64,000 nucleotides of DNA, from NCBI GenBank assembly GCA_030386875.1, contig CM059560.1, forward strand, positions 43,876,757-43,940,756, given 5' to 3'. The translations under genes and the position numbers were made by a program. The notes under the pieces were generated by a model. That model did no database searches. It was not told the DNA's origin and worked only from the letters and a program-made list of their open reading frames with translations. Source of the stretch: Morinoia aosen (Eukaryota > Arthropoda > Malacostraca > Amphipoda > Talitridae). Of this stretch, positions 1-10,900 are shown one piece after another (the stretch's first letter is position 1; every line of letters starts with the position of its first letter).

Positions 1-32
1 CTCCTTTGTGCGCTGTAGAGATACCTTCTGTA
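1..32 (+). repeat. Type A satellite monomer (reference copy)
   Basis: This is the majority monomer. Its front reads CTCCTTTGTGCGCTGTAGAG and its tail contains CCTTCTG. GCGC at 10-13 holds the only CpG. Most of the array is runs of 1 to about 8 A monomers. Common minor forms have TTGAG for TAGAG, CTCTTTTG or TTCTTTG for CTCCTTTG, or TTCTTTACTCC or TTCTCTACTCC at the junction to the next unit. Confidence 0.97.
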
Positions 33-128
33 CTCCTTTGTGCGCTGTAGAGATACCTTCTGTACTCCTTTGTACGTTCTAGAGATATTTCCTGTACTCC
101 TTTGTGCGCTGTAGAGATACCTTCTGTA

Positions 129-160
129 CTCCTTTGTACGCTGTAGAGATACCTCGTGTA
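129..160 (+). repeat. Type B satellite monomer (reference copy)
   Basis: It differs from type A by GTACGCTG instead of GTGCGCTG in the front and CCTCGTG instead of CCTTCTG in the tail, which adds a second CpG. The two halves are separable: an A front with the B tail and a B front with the A tail are both common. B usually stands immediately 5' of a type C monomer, as here. Confidence 0.93.
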
Positions 161-192
161 CTCCTTTGTACGTTCTAGAGATATTTCCTGTA
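161..192 (+). repeat. Type C satellite monomer (reference copy)
   Basis: This is the most divergent regular class. The front is GTACGTTCTAGAG, containing TCTAGA, and the tail is ATATTTCCTG. C monomers recur throughout at irregular spacing: in the first 2.3 kb the gaps are 3, 5, 7, 15, 4, 8, 18 and 7 monomers. The CTAG read on the minus strand supplies most of the stop codons that end the fortuitous open frames. Confidence 0.94.
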
Positions 193-1848
193 CTCCTTTG
201 TGCGCTGTAGAGATACCTTCTGTACTCCTTTGTGCGCTGTAGAGATACCTTCTGTACTCCTTTGTGCGCTGTAGAGATACCTTCTGTACTCCTTTGTACG
301 CTCTAGAGATACCTCGTGTACTCCTTTGTACGTTCTAGAGATATTTCCTGTACTCCTTTGTGCGCTGTAGAGATACCTTCTCTACTCCTTTGTGCGCTGT
401 AGAGATACCTTCTGTACTTCTTTGTGCGCTGTAGAGATACCTTCTGTACTCCTTTGTACGCTGTAGAGATACCTTCTGTACTCCTTTGTGCGCTGTAGAG
501 ATACCTTCTGTACTCCTTTGTACGCTGTAGAGATACCTCCTGTACTCCTTTGTACGTTCTAGAGATATTTCCTGTACTCCTTTGTGCGCTGTAGAGATAC
601 CTTCTGTACTCCTTTGTGCGCTGTAGAGATACCTTCTGTACTCCTTTGTGCGCTGTAGAGATACCTCGTGTACTCCTTTGTACGCTGTAGAGATACCTTC
701 TGTACTCCTTTGTGCGCTGTAGAGATACCTTCTGTACTCCTTTGTGCGCTGTAGAGATACCTTCGGTACTCCTTTGTGCGCTGTAGAGATACCTTCTGTA
801 CTCTTTTGTGCGCTGTAGAGATACCTCGTGTACTCCTTTGTACGCTGTAGAGATACCTTCTGTACTCCTTTGTGCGCTGTAGAGATACCTTCTGTACTCC
901 TTTGTGCGCTGTAGAGATACCTTCTGTACTCCTTTGTGCGCTGTAGAGATACCTTCTGTACTCCTTTGTGCGCTGTAGAGATACCTTCTGTACTCCTTTG
1001 TGCGCTGTAGAGATACCTCGTGTACTCCTTTGTACGTTCTAGAGATATTTCCTGTACTCCTTTGTGCGCTGTAGAGATACCTTCTGTACTCCTTTGTGCG
1101 CTGTAGAGATACCTTCTGTACTCCTTTGTACGCTGTAGAGATACCTCGTGTACTCCTTTGTACGTTCTAGAGATATTTCCTGTACTCCTTTGTGCGCTGT
1201 AGAGATACCTTCTGTACTCCTTTGTGCGCTGTAGAGATACCTTCTGTACTCCTTTGTGCGCTGTTGAGATACCTTCTGTACGCCTTTGTGCGCTGTAGAG
1301 ATACCTTCTGTACTCCTTTGTGCGCTGTAGAGATACCTTCTGTACTCCTATGTGCGCTGTAGAGATACCTTCTGTACTCCTTTGTGCGCTGTAGAGATAC
1401 CTCGTGTACTCCTTTGTACGTTCTAGAGATATTTCCTGTACTCCTTTGTGCGCTGTAGAGATACCTTCTGTACTCCTTTGTGCGCTGTTGAGATACCTTC
1501 TGTACTCCTTTGTGCGCTGTAGAGATACCTTCTGTACTCCTTTGTGCGCTGTAGAGATACCTTCTGTACTCCTTTGTGCGCTGTAGAGATACCTTCTGTA
1601 CTCCTTTGTACGCTGTAGAGATACCTCGTGTACTCCTTTGTGCGCTGTAGAGATACCTTCTGTACTCCTATGTGCGCTGTTGAGATACCTTCTGTACTCC
1701 TTTGTGCGCTGTAGAGATACCTTCTGTACTCCTTTGTGCGCTGTAGAGATACCTTCTGTACTCCTTTGTGCGCTGTAGAGATACCTTCTGTACTCCTTTG
1801 TGCGCTGTAGAGATACCTTCTGTACTCCTTTGTGCGCTGTAGAGATAC

Positions 1849-1889
1849 CTCATGTACTCCTTTGTACGCTGTAGAGATACCTTCTGCAC
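1849..1889 (+). repeat. Landmark pair: CTCATGTACTCC then TCTGCACTCC
   Basis: Two adjacent monomers carry rare changes, CTCATG then TCTGCAC. The second ends at 1889, 12290, 16257, 18913, 38497, 46081, 49824, 52480, 59136 and 62879, each time with the CTCATG partner one monomer upstream. Spacings are whole monomers apart from the known one-base indels. Confidence 0.88.
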
Positions 1890-3208
1890 TCCTTTGTACG
1901 CTGTAGAGATACCTCGTGTACTCCTTTGTGCGCTGTAGAGATACCTTCTGTACTCGTTTGTACGCTGTAGAGATACCTCGTGTACTCCTATGTACGTTCT
2001 AGAGATATTTCCTGTACTTCTTTGTGCGCTGTAGAGATACCTTCTGTACTCCTTTGTGCGCTGTAGGGATACCTTCTGTACTCCTTTGTGCGCTGTAGAG
2101 ATACCTTCTGTACTCCTTTGTGCGCTGTAGAGATACCTTCTGTACTCCTTTGTGCGCTGTAGAGATACCTTCTGTACTCCTTTGTACGCTGTTGAGATAC
2201 CTCGTTTACTCCTTTGTACGTTCTAGAGATATTTCCTGTACTCCTTTGTGCGCTGTAGAGATACCTTCTGGACTCCTTTGTGCGCTGTAGAGATACCTTC
2301 TGTACTCCTTTGTGCGCTGTAGAGATACCTTCTGTACTCCTTTGTGCGCTGTAGAGATACCTTCTGTACTCCTTTGTGCGCTGTAGAGATACCTTCTGTA
2401 CTCCTTTGTACGCTGTAGAGATACCTCGTGTACTCCTTTGTACGTTCTAGAGATATTTCCTGTACTCCTTTGTGCGCTGTAGAGATACCTTCTGTACTTC
2501 TTTGTGCGCTGTAGAGATACCTTCTGTACTCCTTTGTGCGCTGTAGAGATACCTCGTGTACTCCTTTGTACGCTGTAGAGATACCTTCTGTACTCCTTTG
2601 TGCGCTGTAGAGATACCTTCTGTACTCCTTTGTGCGCTGTAGAGATACCTTCTGTACTCCTTTGTGCGCTGTAGAGATACCTTCTGTACTCTTTTGTGCG
2701 CTGTAGAGATACCTCGTGTACTCCTTTGTACGCTGTAGAGATACCTTCTGTACTCCTTTGTGCGCTGTAGAGATACCTTCTGTACTCCTTTGTGCGCTGT
2801 AGAGATACCTTCTGTACTCCTTAGTGCGCTGTAGAGATACATTCTGTACTCCTTTGTGCGCTGTAGAGATACCTTCTGTACTCCTTTGTGCGCTGTAGAG
2901 ATACCTCGTGTACTCCTTTGTACGTTCTAGAGATATTTCCTGTACTCCTTTGTGCGCTGTAGAGATACCTTCTGTACTCCTCTGTGCGCTGTAGAGATAC
3001 CTTCTGTACTCCTTTGTGCGCTGTAGAGATACCTCGTGTACTCCTTTGTACGTTCTAGAGATATTTCCTGTACTCCTTTGTGCGCTGTAGAGATACCTTC
3101 TGTACTCCTTTGTGCGCTGTAGAGATACCTTCTGTACTCCTTTGTACGCTGTAGAGATACCTCGTGTACTCCTTTGTACGTTCTAGAGATATTTCCTGTA
3201 CTCCTTTG

Positions 3209-3219
3209 TGCGATGTAGA
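3209..3219 (+). repeat. Landmark variant TGCGATGTAG
   Basis: A type A monomer with C to A in GCGCTG. The changed A is at 3213, 6125, 17581, 20237, 22637, 27854, 37165, 39821, 42733, 51148 and 53867. Neighbouring copies are 2,400 to 2,912 bp apart where the array is locally tandem. Confidence 0.87.
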
Positions 3220-3264
3220 GATACCTTCTGTACTCCTTTGTGCGCTGTAGAGATACCTTCTGTA

Positions 3265-4745
3265 CTCCTTTGTGCGCTGTAGAGATACCTTCTGTACTCC
3301 TTTGTGCGCTGTAGAGATACCTTCTGTACTCCTTTGTACGTTCTAGAGATATTTCCTGTACTCCTTTGTGCGCTGTAGAGATACCTTCTGTACTCCTTTG
3401 TACGCTGTAGAGATACCTCGTGTACTCCTTTGTACGTTCTAGAGATATTTCCTGTACTCCTTTGTGCGCTGTAGAGATACCTTCTGTACTCCTTTGTGCG
3501 CTGTAGAGATACCTTCTGTACTCCTTTGTGCGCTGTAGAGATACCTTCTGTACTCCTTTGTACGCTCTAGAGATACCTCGTGTACTCCTTTGTACGTTCT
3601 AGAGATATTTCCTGTACTCCTTTGTGCGCTGTAGAGATACCTTCTCTACTCCTTTGTGCGCTGTAGAGATACCTTCTGTACTTCTTTGTGCGCTGTAGAG
3701 ATACCTTCTGTACTCCTTTGTACGCTGTAGAGATACCTTCTGTACTCCTTTGTGCGCTGTAGAGATACCTTCTGTACTCCTTTGTACGCTGTAGAGATAC
3801 CTCCTGTACTCCTTTGTACGTTCTAGAGATATTTCCTGTACTCCTTTGTGCGCTGTAGAGATACCTTCTGTACTCCTTTGTGCGCTGTAGAGATACCTTC
3901 TGTACTCCTTTGTGCGCTGTAGAGATACCTCGTGTACTCCTTTGTACGCTGTAGAGATACCTTCTGTACTCCTTTGTGCGCTGTAGAGATACCTTCTGTA
4001 CTCCTTTGTGCGCTGTAGAGATACCTTCGGTACTCCTTTGTGCGCTGTAGAGATACCTTCTGTACTCTTTTGTGCGCTGTAGAGATACCTCGTGTACTCC
4101 TTTGTACGCTGTAGAGATACCTTCTGTACTCCTTTGTGCGCTGTAGAGATACCTTCTGTACTCCTTTGTGCGCTGTAGAGATACCTTCTGTACTCCTTTG
4201 TGCGCTGTAGAGATACCTTCTGTACTCCTTTGTGCGCTGTAGAGATACCTTCTGTACTCCTTTGTGCGCTGTAGAGATACCTCGTGTACTCCTTTGTACG
4301 TTCTAGAGATATTTCCTGTACTCCTTTGTGCGCTGTAGAGATACCTTCTGTACTCCTTTGTGCGCTGTAGAGATACCTTCTGTACTCCTTTGTACGCTGT
4401 AGAGATACCTCGTGTACTCCTTTGTACGTTCTAGAGATATTTCCTGCACTCCTTTGTGCGCTGTAGAGATACCTTCTGTACTCCTTTGTGCGCTGTAGAG
4501 ATACCTTCTGTACTCCTTTGTGCGCTGTTGAGATACCTTCTGTACGCCTTTGTGCGCTGTAGAGATACCTTCTGTACTCCTTTGTGCGCTGTAGAGATAC
4601 CTTCTGTACTCCTATGTGCGCTGTAGAGATACCTTCTGTACTCCTTTGTGCGCTGTAGAGATACCTCGTGTACTCCTTTGTACGTTCTAGAGATATTTCC
4701 TGTACTCCTTTGTGCGCTGTAGAGATACCTTCTGTACTCCTTTGT
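3265..4745 (+). repeat. Right copy of the 3,264-bp spaced duplication
   Basis: It matches 1-1480 monomer for monomer, with few substitutions (for example CCTGCACTCC near 4446 where the left copy has CCTGTACTCC). It also belongs to the larger block shared with about 38.4-44.0 kb. Confidence 0.87.
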
Positions 4746-7119
4746 GCGCTGTAGAGATACCTTCTGTACTCCTTTGTGCGCTGTAGAGATACCTCGTGTA
4801 CTCCTTCGTACGTTCTAGAGATATTTCCTGTACTCCTTTGTGCGCTGTAGAGATACCTTCTGTACTCCTTTGTGCGCTGTAGAGATACCTTCTGTACTCC
4901 TTTGTTCGCTGTAGAGATACCTTCTGTACTCCTTTGTGCGCTGTTGAGATACCTTCTGTACTCCTTTGTACGCTGTAGAGATACCTCGTGTACTCCTTTG
5001 TGCGCTGTAGAGATACCTTCTGTACTCCTTTGTGCGCTGTAGAGATACCTTCTGTACTCCTTTGTGCGCTGTAGAGATACCTTCTGTACTCCTTTGTACG
5101 ATGTAGAGATACCTCGTGTACTCCTTTGTACGTTCTAGAGATATTTCCTGTACTCCTTTGTGTGCTGTAGAGATACCTTCTGTACTCCTTTGTGCGCTGT
5201 AGAGATACCTTCTTTACTCCTTTGTGCGCTGTAGAGATACCTTCTGTACTCCTTTGTGCGCTGTAGAGATACCTTCTGTACTCCTTTGTGCGCTGTAGAG
5301 ATACCTCGTGTACTCCTTTGTACGCTGTAGAGATACCTTCTGTACTCCTTTGTGCGCTGTAGAGATACCTTCTGTACTCCTTTGAACGCTGTAGAGATAC
5401 CTTCTGTACTCCTTTGTGCGCTGTAGAGATACCTCGTGTACTCCTTTGTACGTTCTAGAGATATTTCCTGTACTCCTTTGTGCGCTGTAGAGATTCCTTC
5501 TGTACTCCTTTGTGCGCTGTAGAGATACCTTCTGTACTCCTTTGTGCGCTGTAGAGAGACCTTCTGTACTCCTTTGTGCGCTGTAGAGATACCTTCTGTA
5601 CTTCTTTGTGCGCTGTAGAGATACCTCGTGTACTCCTTTGTACGTTCTAGAGATATTTCCTGTACTCCTTTGTGCGCTGTAGAGATACCTTCTGTACTCC
5701 TTTGTGCGCTGTAGAGATGCCTTCTGTACTCCTTTGCGCGCTGTAGAGATACCTTCTGTACTCCTTTGTACGCTGTAGAGATACCTTCTGTACTCCTTTG
5801 TGCGCTGTAGAGATACCTTCTGTACTCCTTTGTACGCTGTAGAGATACCTCGTGTACTCCTTTGTACGTTCTAGAGGTATTTCCTGTACTCCTTTGTGCG
5901 CTGTAGAGATACCTTCTGTACTCCTTTGTGCGCTGTAGAGATACCTTCTGTACTCCTTTGTGCGCTGTAGAGATACCTTCTGTACTCCTTTGTGCGCTGT
6001 AGAGATACCTTCTGTACTCCTTTGTACGCTGTAGAGATACCTTCTGTACTCCTTTGTACGCTGTAGAGATACCTCGTGTACTCCTTTGTACGTTCTAGAG
6101 ATATTTCCTGTACTCCTTTGTGCGATGTAGAGATACCTTCTGTACTCCTTTGTGCGCTGTAGAGATACCTTCTGTACTCCTTTGTGCGCTGTAGAGATAC
6201 CTTCTGTACTCCTTTGTGCGCTGTAGAGATACCTTCTGTACTCCTTTGTACGTTCTAGAGATATTTCCTGTACTCCTTTGTGCGCTGTAGAGATACCTTC
6301 TGTACTCCTTTGTACGCTGTAGAGATACCTCGTGTACTCCTTTGTACGTTCTAGAGATATTTCCTGTACTCCTTTGTGCGCTGTAGAGATACCTTCTGTA
6401 CTCCTTTGTGCGCTGTAGAGATACCTTCTGTACTCCTTTGTGCGCTGTAGAGATACCTTCTGTACTCCTTTGTACGCTCTAGAGATACCTCGTGTACTCC
6501 TTTGTACGTTCTAGAGATATTTCCTGTACTCCTTTGTGCGCTGTAGAGACACATTCTCTACTCCTTTGTGCGCTGTAGAGATACCTTCTGTACTTCTTTG
6601 TGCGCTGTAGAGATACCTTCTGTACTCCTTTGTGCGCTGTAGAGATACCTTCTGTACTCCTTTGTGCGCTGTAGAGATACCTTCTGTACTCCTTTGTACG
6701 CTGTAGAGATACCTCGTGTACTCCTTTGTACGTTCTAGAGATATTTCCTGTACTCCTTTGTGCGCTGCAGAGATACCTTCTGTACTCCTTTGTGCGCTGT
6801 AGAGATACCTTCTGTACTCCTTTGTGCGCTGTTGAGATACCTTCTGTACTCCTTTGTGCGCTGTAGAGATACCTTCTGTACTCTTTTGTGCGCTGTAGAG
6901 ATACCTCGTGTACTCCTTTGTACGCTGTAGAGATACCTTCTGTACTCCTTTGTGCGCTGTAGAGATACCTTCTGTACTCCTTTGTGCGCTGTAGAGATAC
7001 CTTCTGTACACCTTTGTGCGCTGTAGAGATACCTTCTGTACTCCTTTGTGCGCTGTAGAGATACCTTCTGTACTCCTTTGTGCGCTGTAGAGATACCTCG
7101 TGTACTCCTTTGTACGTTC

Positions 7120-7490
7120 GAGAGATATTTCCTGTACTCCTTTGTGCGCTGTAGAGATACCTTCTGTACTCCTTTGTGCGCTGTAGAGATACCTTCTGTA
7201 CTCCTTTGTGCGCTGTAGAGATACCTCGTGTACTCCTTTGTACGTTCTAGAGATATTTCCTGTACTCCTTTGTGCGCTGTAGAGATACCTTCTGTACTCC
7301 TTTGTGCGCTGTAGAGATACCTTCTGTACTCCTTTGTACGCTGTAGAGATACCTCGTGTACTCCTTTGTACGTTCTAGAGATATTTCCTGTACTCCTTTG
7401 TGCGCTGTAGAGATACCTTCTGTACTCCTTTGTGCGCTGTAGAGATACCTTATGTACTCCTTTGTGCGCTGTTGAGATACCTTCTGTACG
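7120..7490 (+). repeat. Landmark module: TTCGAGAG to TACGCC, 370 bp
   Basis: A type C variant with TTCGAGAG (G at 7120) is followed exactly 370 bp later by a TTGAG monomer ending TACGCC (G at 7490). The same pair at the same spacing occurs at 13297/13667, 21008/21378, 23632/24002, 28849/29219, 47088/47458, 53966/54336 and 60143/60513. TACGCC alone is at 1282, 4546 and 41154; TTCGAGAG alone is at 43728. Confidence 0.88.
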
Positions 7491-7942
7491 CCTTTGTGCG
7501 CTGTAGAGATACCTTCTGTACTCCTTTGTGCGCTGTAGAGATACCTTCTGTACTCCTATGTGCGCTGTAGAGATACCTTCTGTACTCCTTTGTGCGCTGT
7601 AGAGATACCTCGTGTACTCCTTTGTACGTTCTAGAGATATTTCCTGTACTCCTTTGTGCGCTGTAGAGATACCTTCTGTACTCCTTTGTGCGCTGTAGAG
7701 ATACCTCGTGTACTCCTTCGTACGTTCTAGAGATATTTCCTGTACTCCTTTGTGCGCTGTAAAGATACCTTCTGTACTCCTTTGTGCGCTGTAGAGATAC
7801 CTTCTGTACTCCTTTGTGCGCTGTAGAGATACCTTCTGTACTCCTTTGTGCGCTGTAGAGATACCTTCTGTACTCCTTTGTACGCTGTAGAGATACCTCG
7901 TGTACTCCTTTGTGCGCTGTAGAGATACCTTCTGTACTCCTT

Positions 7943-7943
7943 C
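7943..7943 (+). other. One-base insertion shifting the 32-bp register (+1)
   Basis: CTCCTTCTGTGCGC replaces CTCCTTTGTGCGC. The same insertion is at 24,487, 29,704 and 54,789, and landmark registers downstream move by +1. Confidence 0.9.
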
Positions 7944-10900
7944 TGTGCGCTGTAGAGATACCTTCTGTACTCCTTTGTGCGCTGTAGAGATACCTTCTGT
8001 ACTCCTTTGTACGCTGTAGAGATACCTCGTGTACTCCTTTGTACGTTCTAGAGATATTTCCTGTACTCCTTTGTGCGCTGTAGAGATACCTTCTGTACTC
8101 CTTTGTGCGCTGTAGAGATACCTTCTTTACTCCTTTGTGCGCTGAGGAGATACCTTCTGTACTCTTTTGTGCGCTGTAGAGATACCTTCTGTACTCCTTT
8201 CTGCGCTGTAGAGATACCTCGTGTACTCCTTTGTACGCTGTAGAGATACCTTCTGTACTCCTTTGTGCGCTGTAGAGATACCTTCTGTACTCCTTTGAAC
8301 GCTGTAGAGATACCTTCTGTACTCCTTTGTGCGCTGTAGAGATACCTCGTGTACTCCTTTGTACGTTCTAGAGATATTTCCTGTACTCCTTTGTGCGCTG
8401 TAGAGATTCCTTCTGTACTCCTTTGTGCGCTGTAGAGATACCTTCTGTACTCCTTTGTGCGCTGTAGAGAGACCTTCTGTACTCCTTTGTGCGCTGTAGA
8501 GATACCTTCTGTACTTCTTTGTGCGCTGTAGAGATACCTCGTGTACTCCTTTGTACGTTCTAGAGATATTTCCTGTACTCCTTTGTGCGCTGTAGAGATA
8601 CCTTCTGTACTCCTTTGTGCGCTGTAGAGATGCCTTCTGTACTCCTTTGCGCGCTGTAGAGATACCTTCTGTACTCCTTTGTACGCTGTAGAGATACCTT
8701 CTGTACTCCTTTGTGCGCTGTAGAGATACCTTCTGTACTCCTTTGTACGCTGTAGAGATACCTCGTGTACTCCTTTGTACGTTCTAGAGGTATTTCCTGT
8801 ACTCCTTTGTGCGCTGTAGAGATACCTTCTGAACTCCTTTGTGCGCTGTAGAGATACCTTCTGTACTCCTTTGTGCGCTGTAGAGATACCTTCTGTACTC
8901 CTTTGTGCGCTGTAGAGATACCTTCTGTACTCCTTTGTACGCTGTAGAGATACCTTCTGTACTCCTTTGTGCGCTGTAGAGATACCTTCTGTACTCCTTT
9001 GTACGCTGTAGAGATACCTCGTGTACTCCTTTGTACGTTCTAGAGATATTTCCTGTACTCCTTTGTGCGCTGTAGAGATACCTTCTGTACTCCTATGTGC
9101 GCTATAGAGATACCTTCTGTACTCCTTTGTGCGCTGTAGAGATACCTTCTGTACTCCTTTGTAGGCTGTAGAGATTCCTTCTGTACTCCTTTGTGCGCTG
9201 TAGAGATACCTTCTGTACTCCTTTGTGCGCTGTAGAGATACCTTCTGTTCTCCTATGTACGCTGTAGAGATACCTCGTGTACTCCTTTGTACGTTCTAGA
9301 GATATTTCCTGTACTCCTTTGTGCGCTGTAGAGATACCTTCTGTACTCCTTTGTGCGCTGTAGAGATACCTTCTGTACTCCTTTGTGCGCTGTAGAGATA
9401 CCTTCTGTACTCCTTTGTACGCTGTAGAGATACCTTCTGTACTCCTTTGTGCGCTGTAGAGATACCTTCTGTACTCCTTTGTACGCTGTAGAGATACCTC
9501 GTGTACTCCTTTGTACGTTCTAGAGATATTTCCTGTACTCCTTTGTGCGCTGTAGAGATACCTTCTGTACTCCTTTGTGCGCTGTAGAGATTCCTTCTGT
9601 ACTCCTTTGTGCGCTGTAGAGATACCTTCTGTACTCCTTTGTACGCTGTAGAGATACCTTCTGTACTCCTTTGTGCGCTGTAGAGATACCTTCTGTACTC
9701 CTTTGTACGCTGTAGAGATACCTCGTGTACTCCTTTGTACGTTCTAGAGATATTTCCTGTACTCCTTTGTGCGCTGTAGAGATACCTTCTGTACTCCTTT
9801 GTGCGCTGTAAAGATACCTTCTGTACTCCTTTGTACGCTGTAGAGATACCTTCTGTACTCCTTTGTGCGCTGTAGAGATACCTTCTGGACTCCTTTGTAC
9901 GCTGTAGAGATACCTCGTGTACTCCTTTGTACGTTCTAGAGATATTTCCTGTACTCCTTTGTGCGCTGTAGAGATACCTTCTGTACTCCTTTGTGCGCTG
10001 TAGAGATACCTTCTGTACTCCTTTGTGCGCTGTTGAGATACCTTCTGTACTCCTTTGTGCGCTGTAGAGATACCTTCTGTACTCCTTTGTGCGCTGTAGA
10101 GATACCTTCTGTACTCCTTTGTGCGCTGTAGAGATACCTTCTGTACTCCTTTGTGCGCTGTAGAGATACCTTCTGTACTCCTTTGTACGCTGTAGAGATA
10201 CCTCGTGTACTCCTTTGTGCGCTGTAGAGATACCTTCTGTACTCCTTTGTGCGCTGTTGAGATACCTTCTGTACCCCTTTGTGCGCTGTAGAGATACCTT
10301 CTGTACTCCTTTGTGCGCTGTAGAGATACCTTCTGTACTCCTTTGTGCGCTGTAGAGATACCTTCTGTACTCCTTTGTGCGCTGTAGAGATACCTTCTCT
10401 ACTCCTTTGTGCGCTGTAGAGATACCTTCTGTACTTCTTTGTGCGCTGTAGAGATACCTTCTGTACTCCTTTGTACGCTGTAGAGATACCTTCTGTACTC
10501 CTTTGTGCGCTGTAGAGATACCTTCTGTACTCCTTTGTACGCTGTAGAGATACCTCGTGTACTCCTTTGTACGTTCTAGAGAAATTTCCTGTACTCCTTT
10601 GTGCGCTGTAGAGATACTTTCTGTACTCCTTTGTGCGCTGTAGAGATACCTTCTGTACTCCTTTGTGCGCTGTAGAGATACCTTCTGTACTCCTTTGTAC
10701 GCTGTAGAGATACCTTCTGTACTCCTTTGTGCGCTGTAGAGATACCTTCTGTACTATTTTGTACACTGTAGAGATACATCGTGTACTCCTTTGTACGTTC
10801 TAGAGATATTTCCTGTACTCCTTTGTGCGCTGTAGAGATACCTTCTGTACTCCTTTGTGCGCTGTAGAGATACCTTCTGTACTCCTTTGTGCGCTGTAGA

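Larger units (their letters stand above)
1..1480 (+). repeat. Left copy of a 3,264-bp (102-monomer) spaced duplication
   Basis: The A, B and C order and private variants match 3265-4745 at a constant offset of 3,264. Examples are TTCTCTACTCC at 377/3641, CTTCGGTACT at 761/4025 and TTGAG with TACGCC at 1282/4546. The copies diverge after about 1480, where the left copy has a TTGAG monomer and a run of A absent at 4745. The left edge lies outside the window. Confidence 0.88.

Noticed and set aside
1..32. Origin of the monomer from a 16-bp dimer (CTGTA twice; CCTTTGT and CCTTCTGT)
   Set aside because: The two internal matches imply different offsets (15 and 21), so they do not support one ancestral half-unit.
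1404..1586. Plus-strand 60-codon frame and the 88-codon frames at 24,521 and 29,738
   Set aside because: They arise where variant monomers lose the in-frame TAG, and consist only of satellite.
7112..7124. CENP-B box or Pol III B box suggested by TTCGAGAG
   Set aside because: The surrounding bases do not fit the CENP-B box core (TTCG, A, CGGG), and GGTTCGANNCC is absent. It is a one-base variant of TTCTAGAG.
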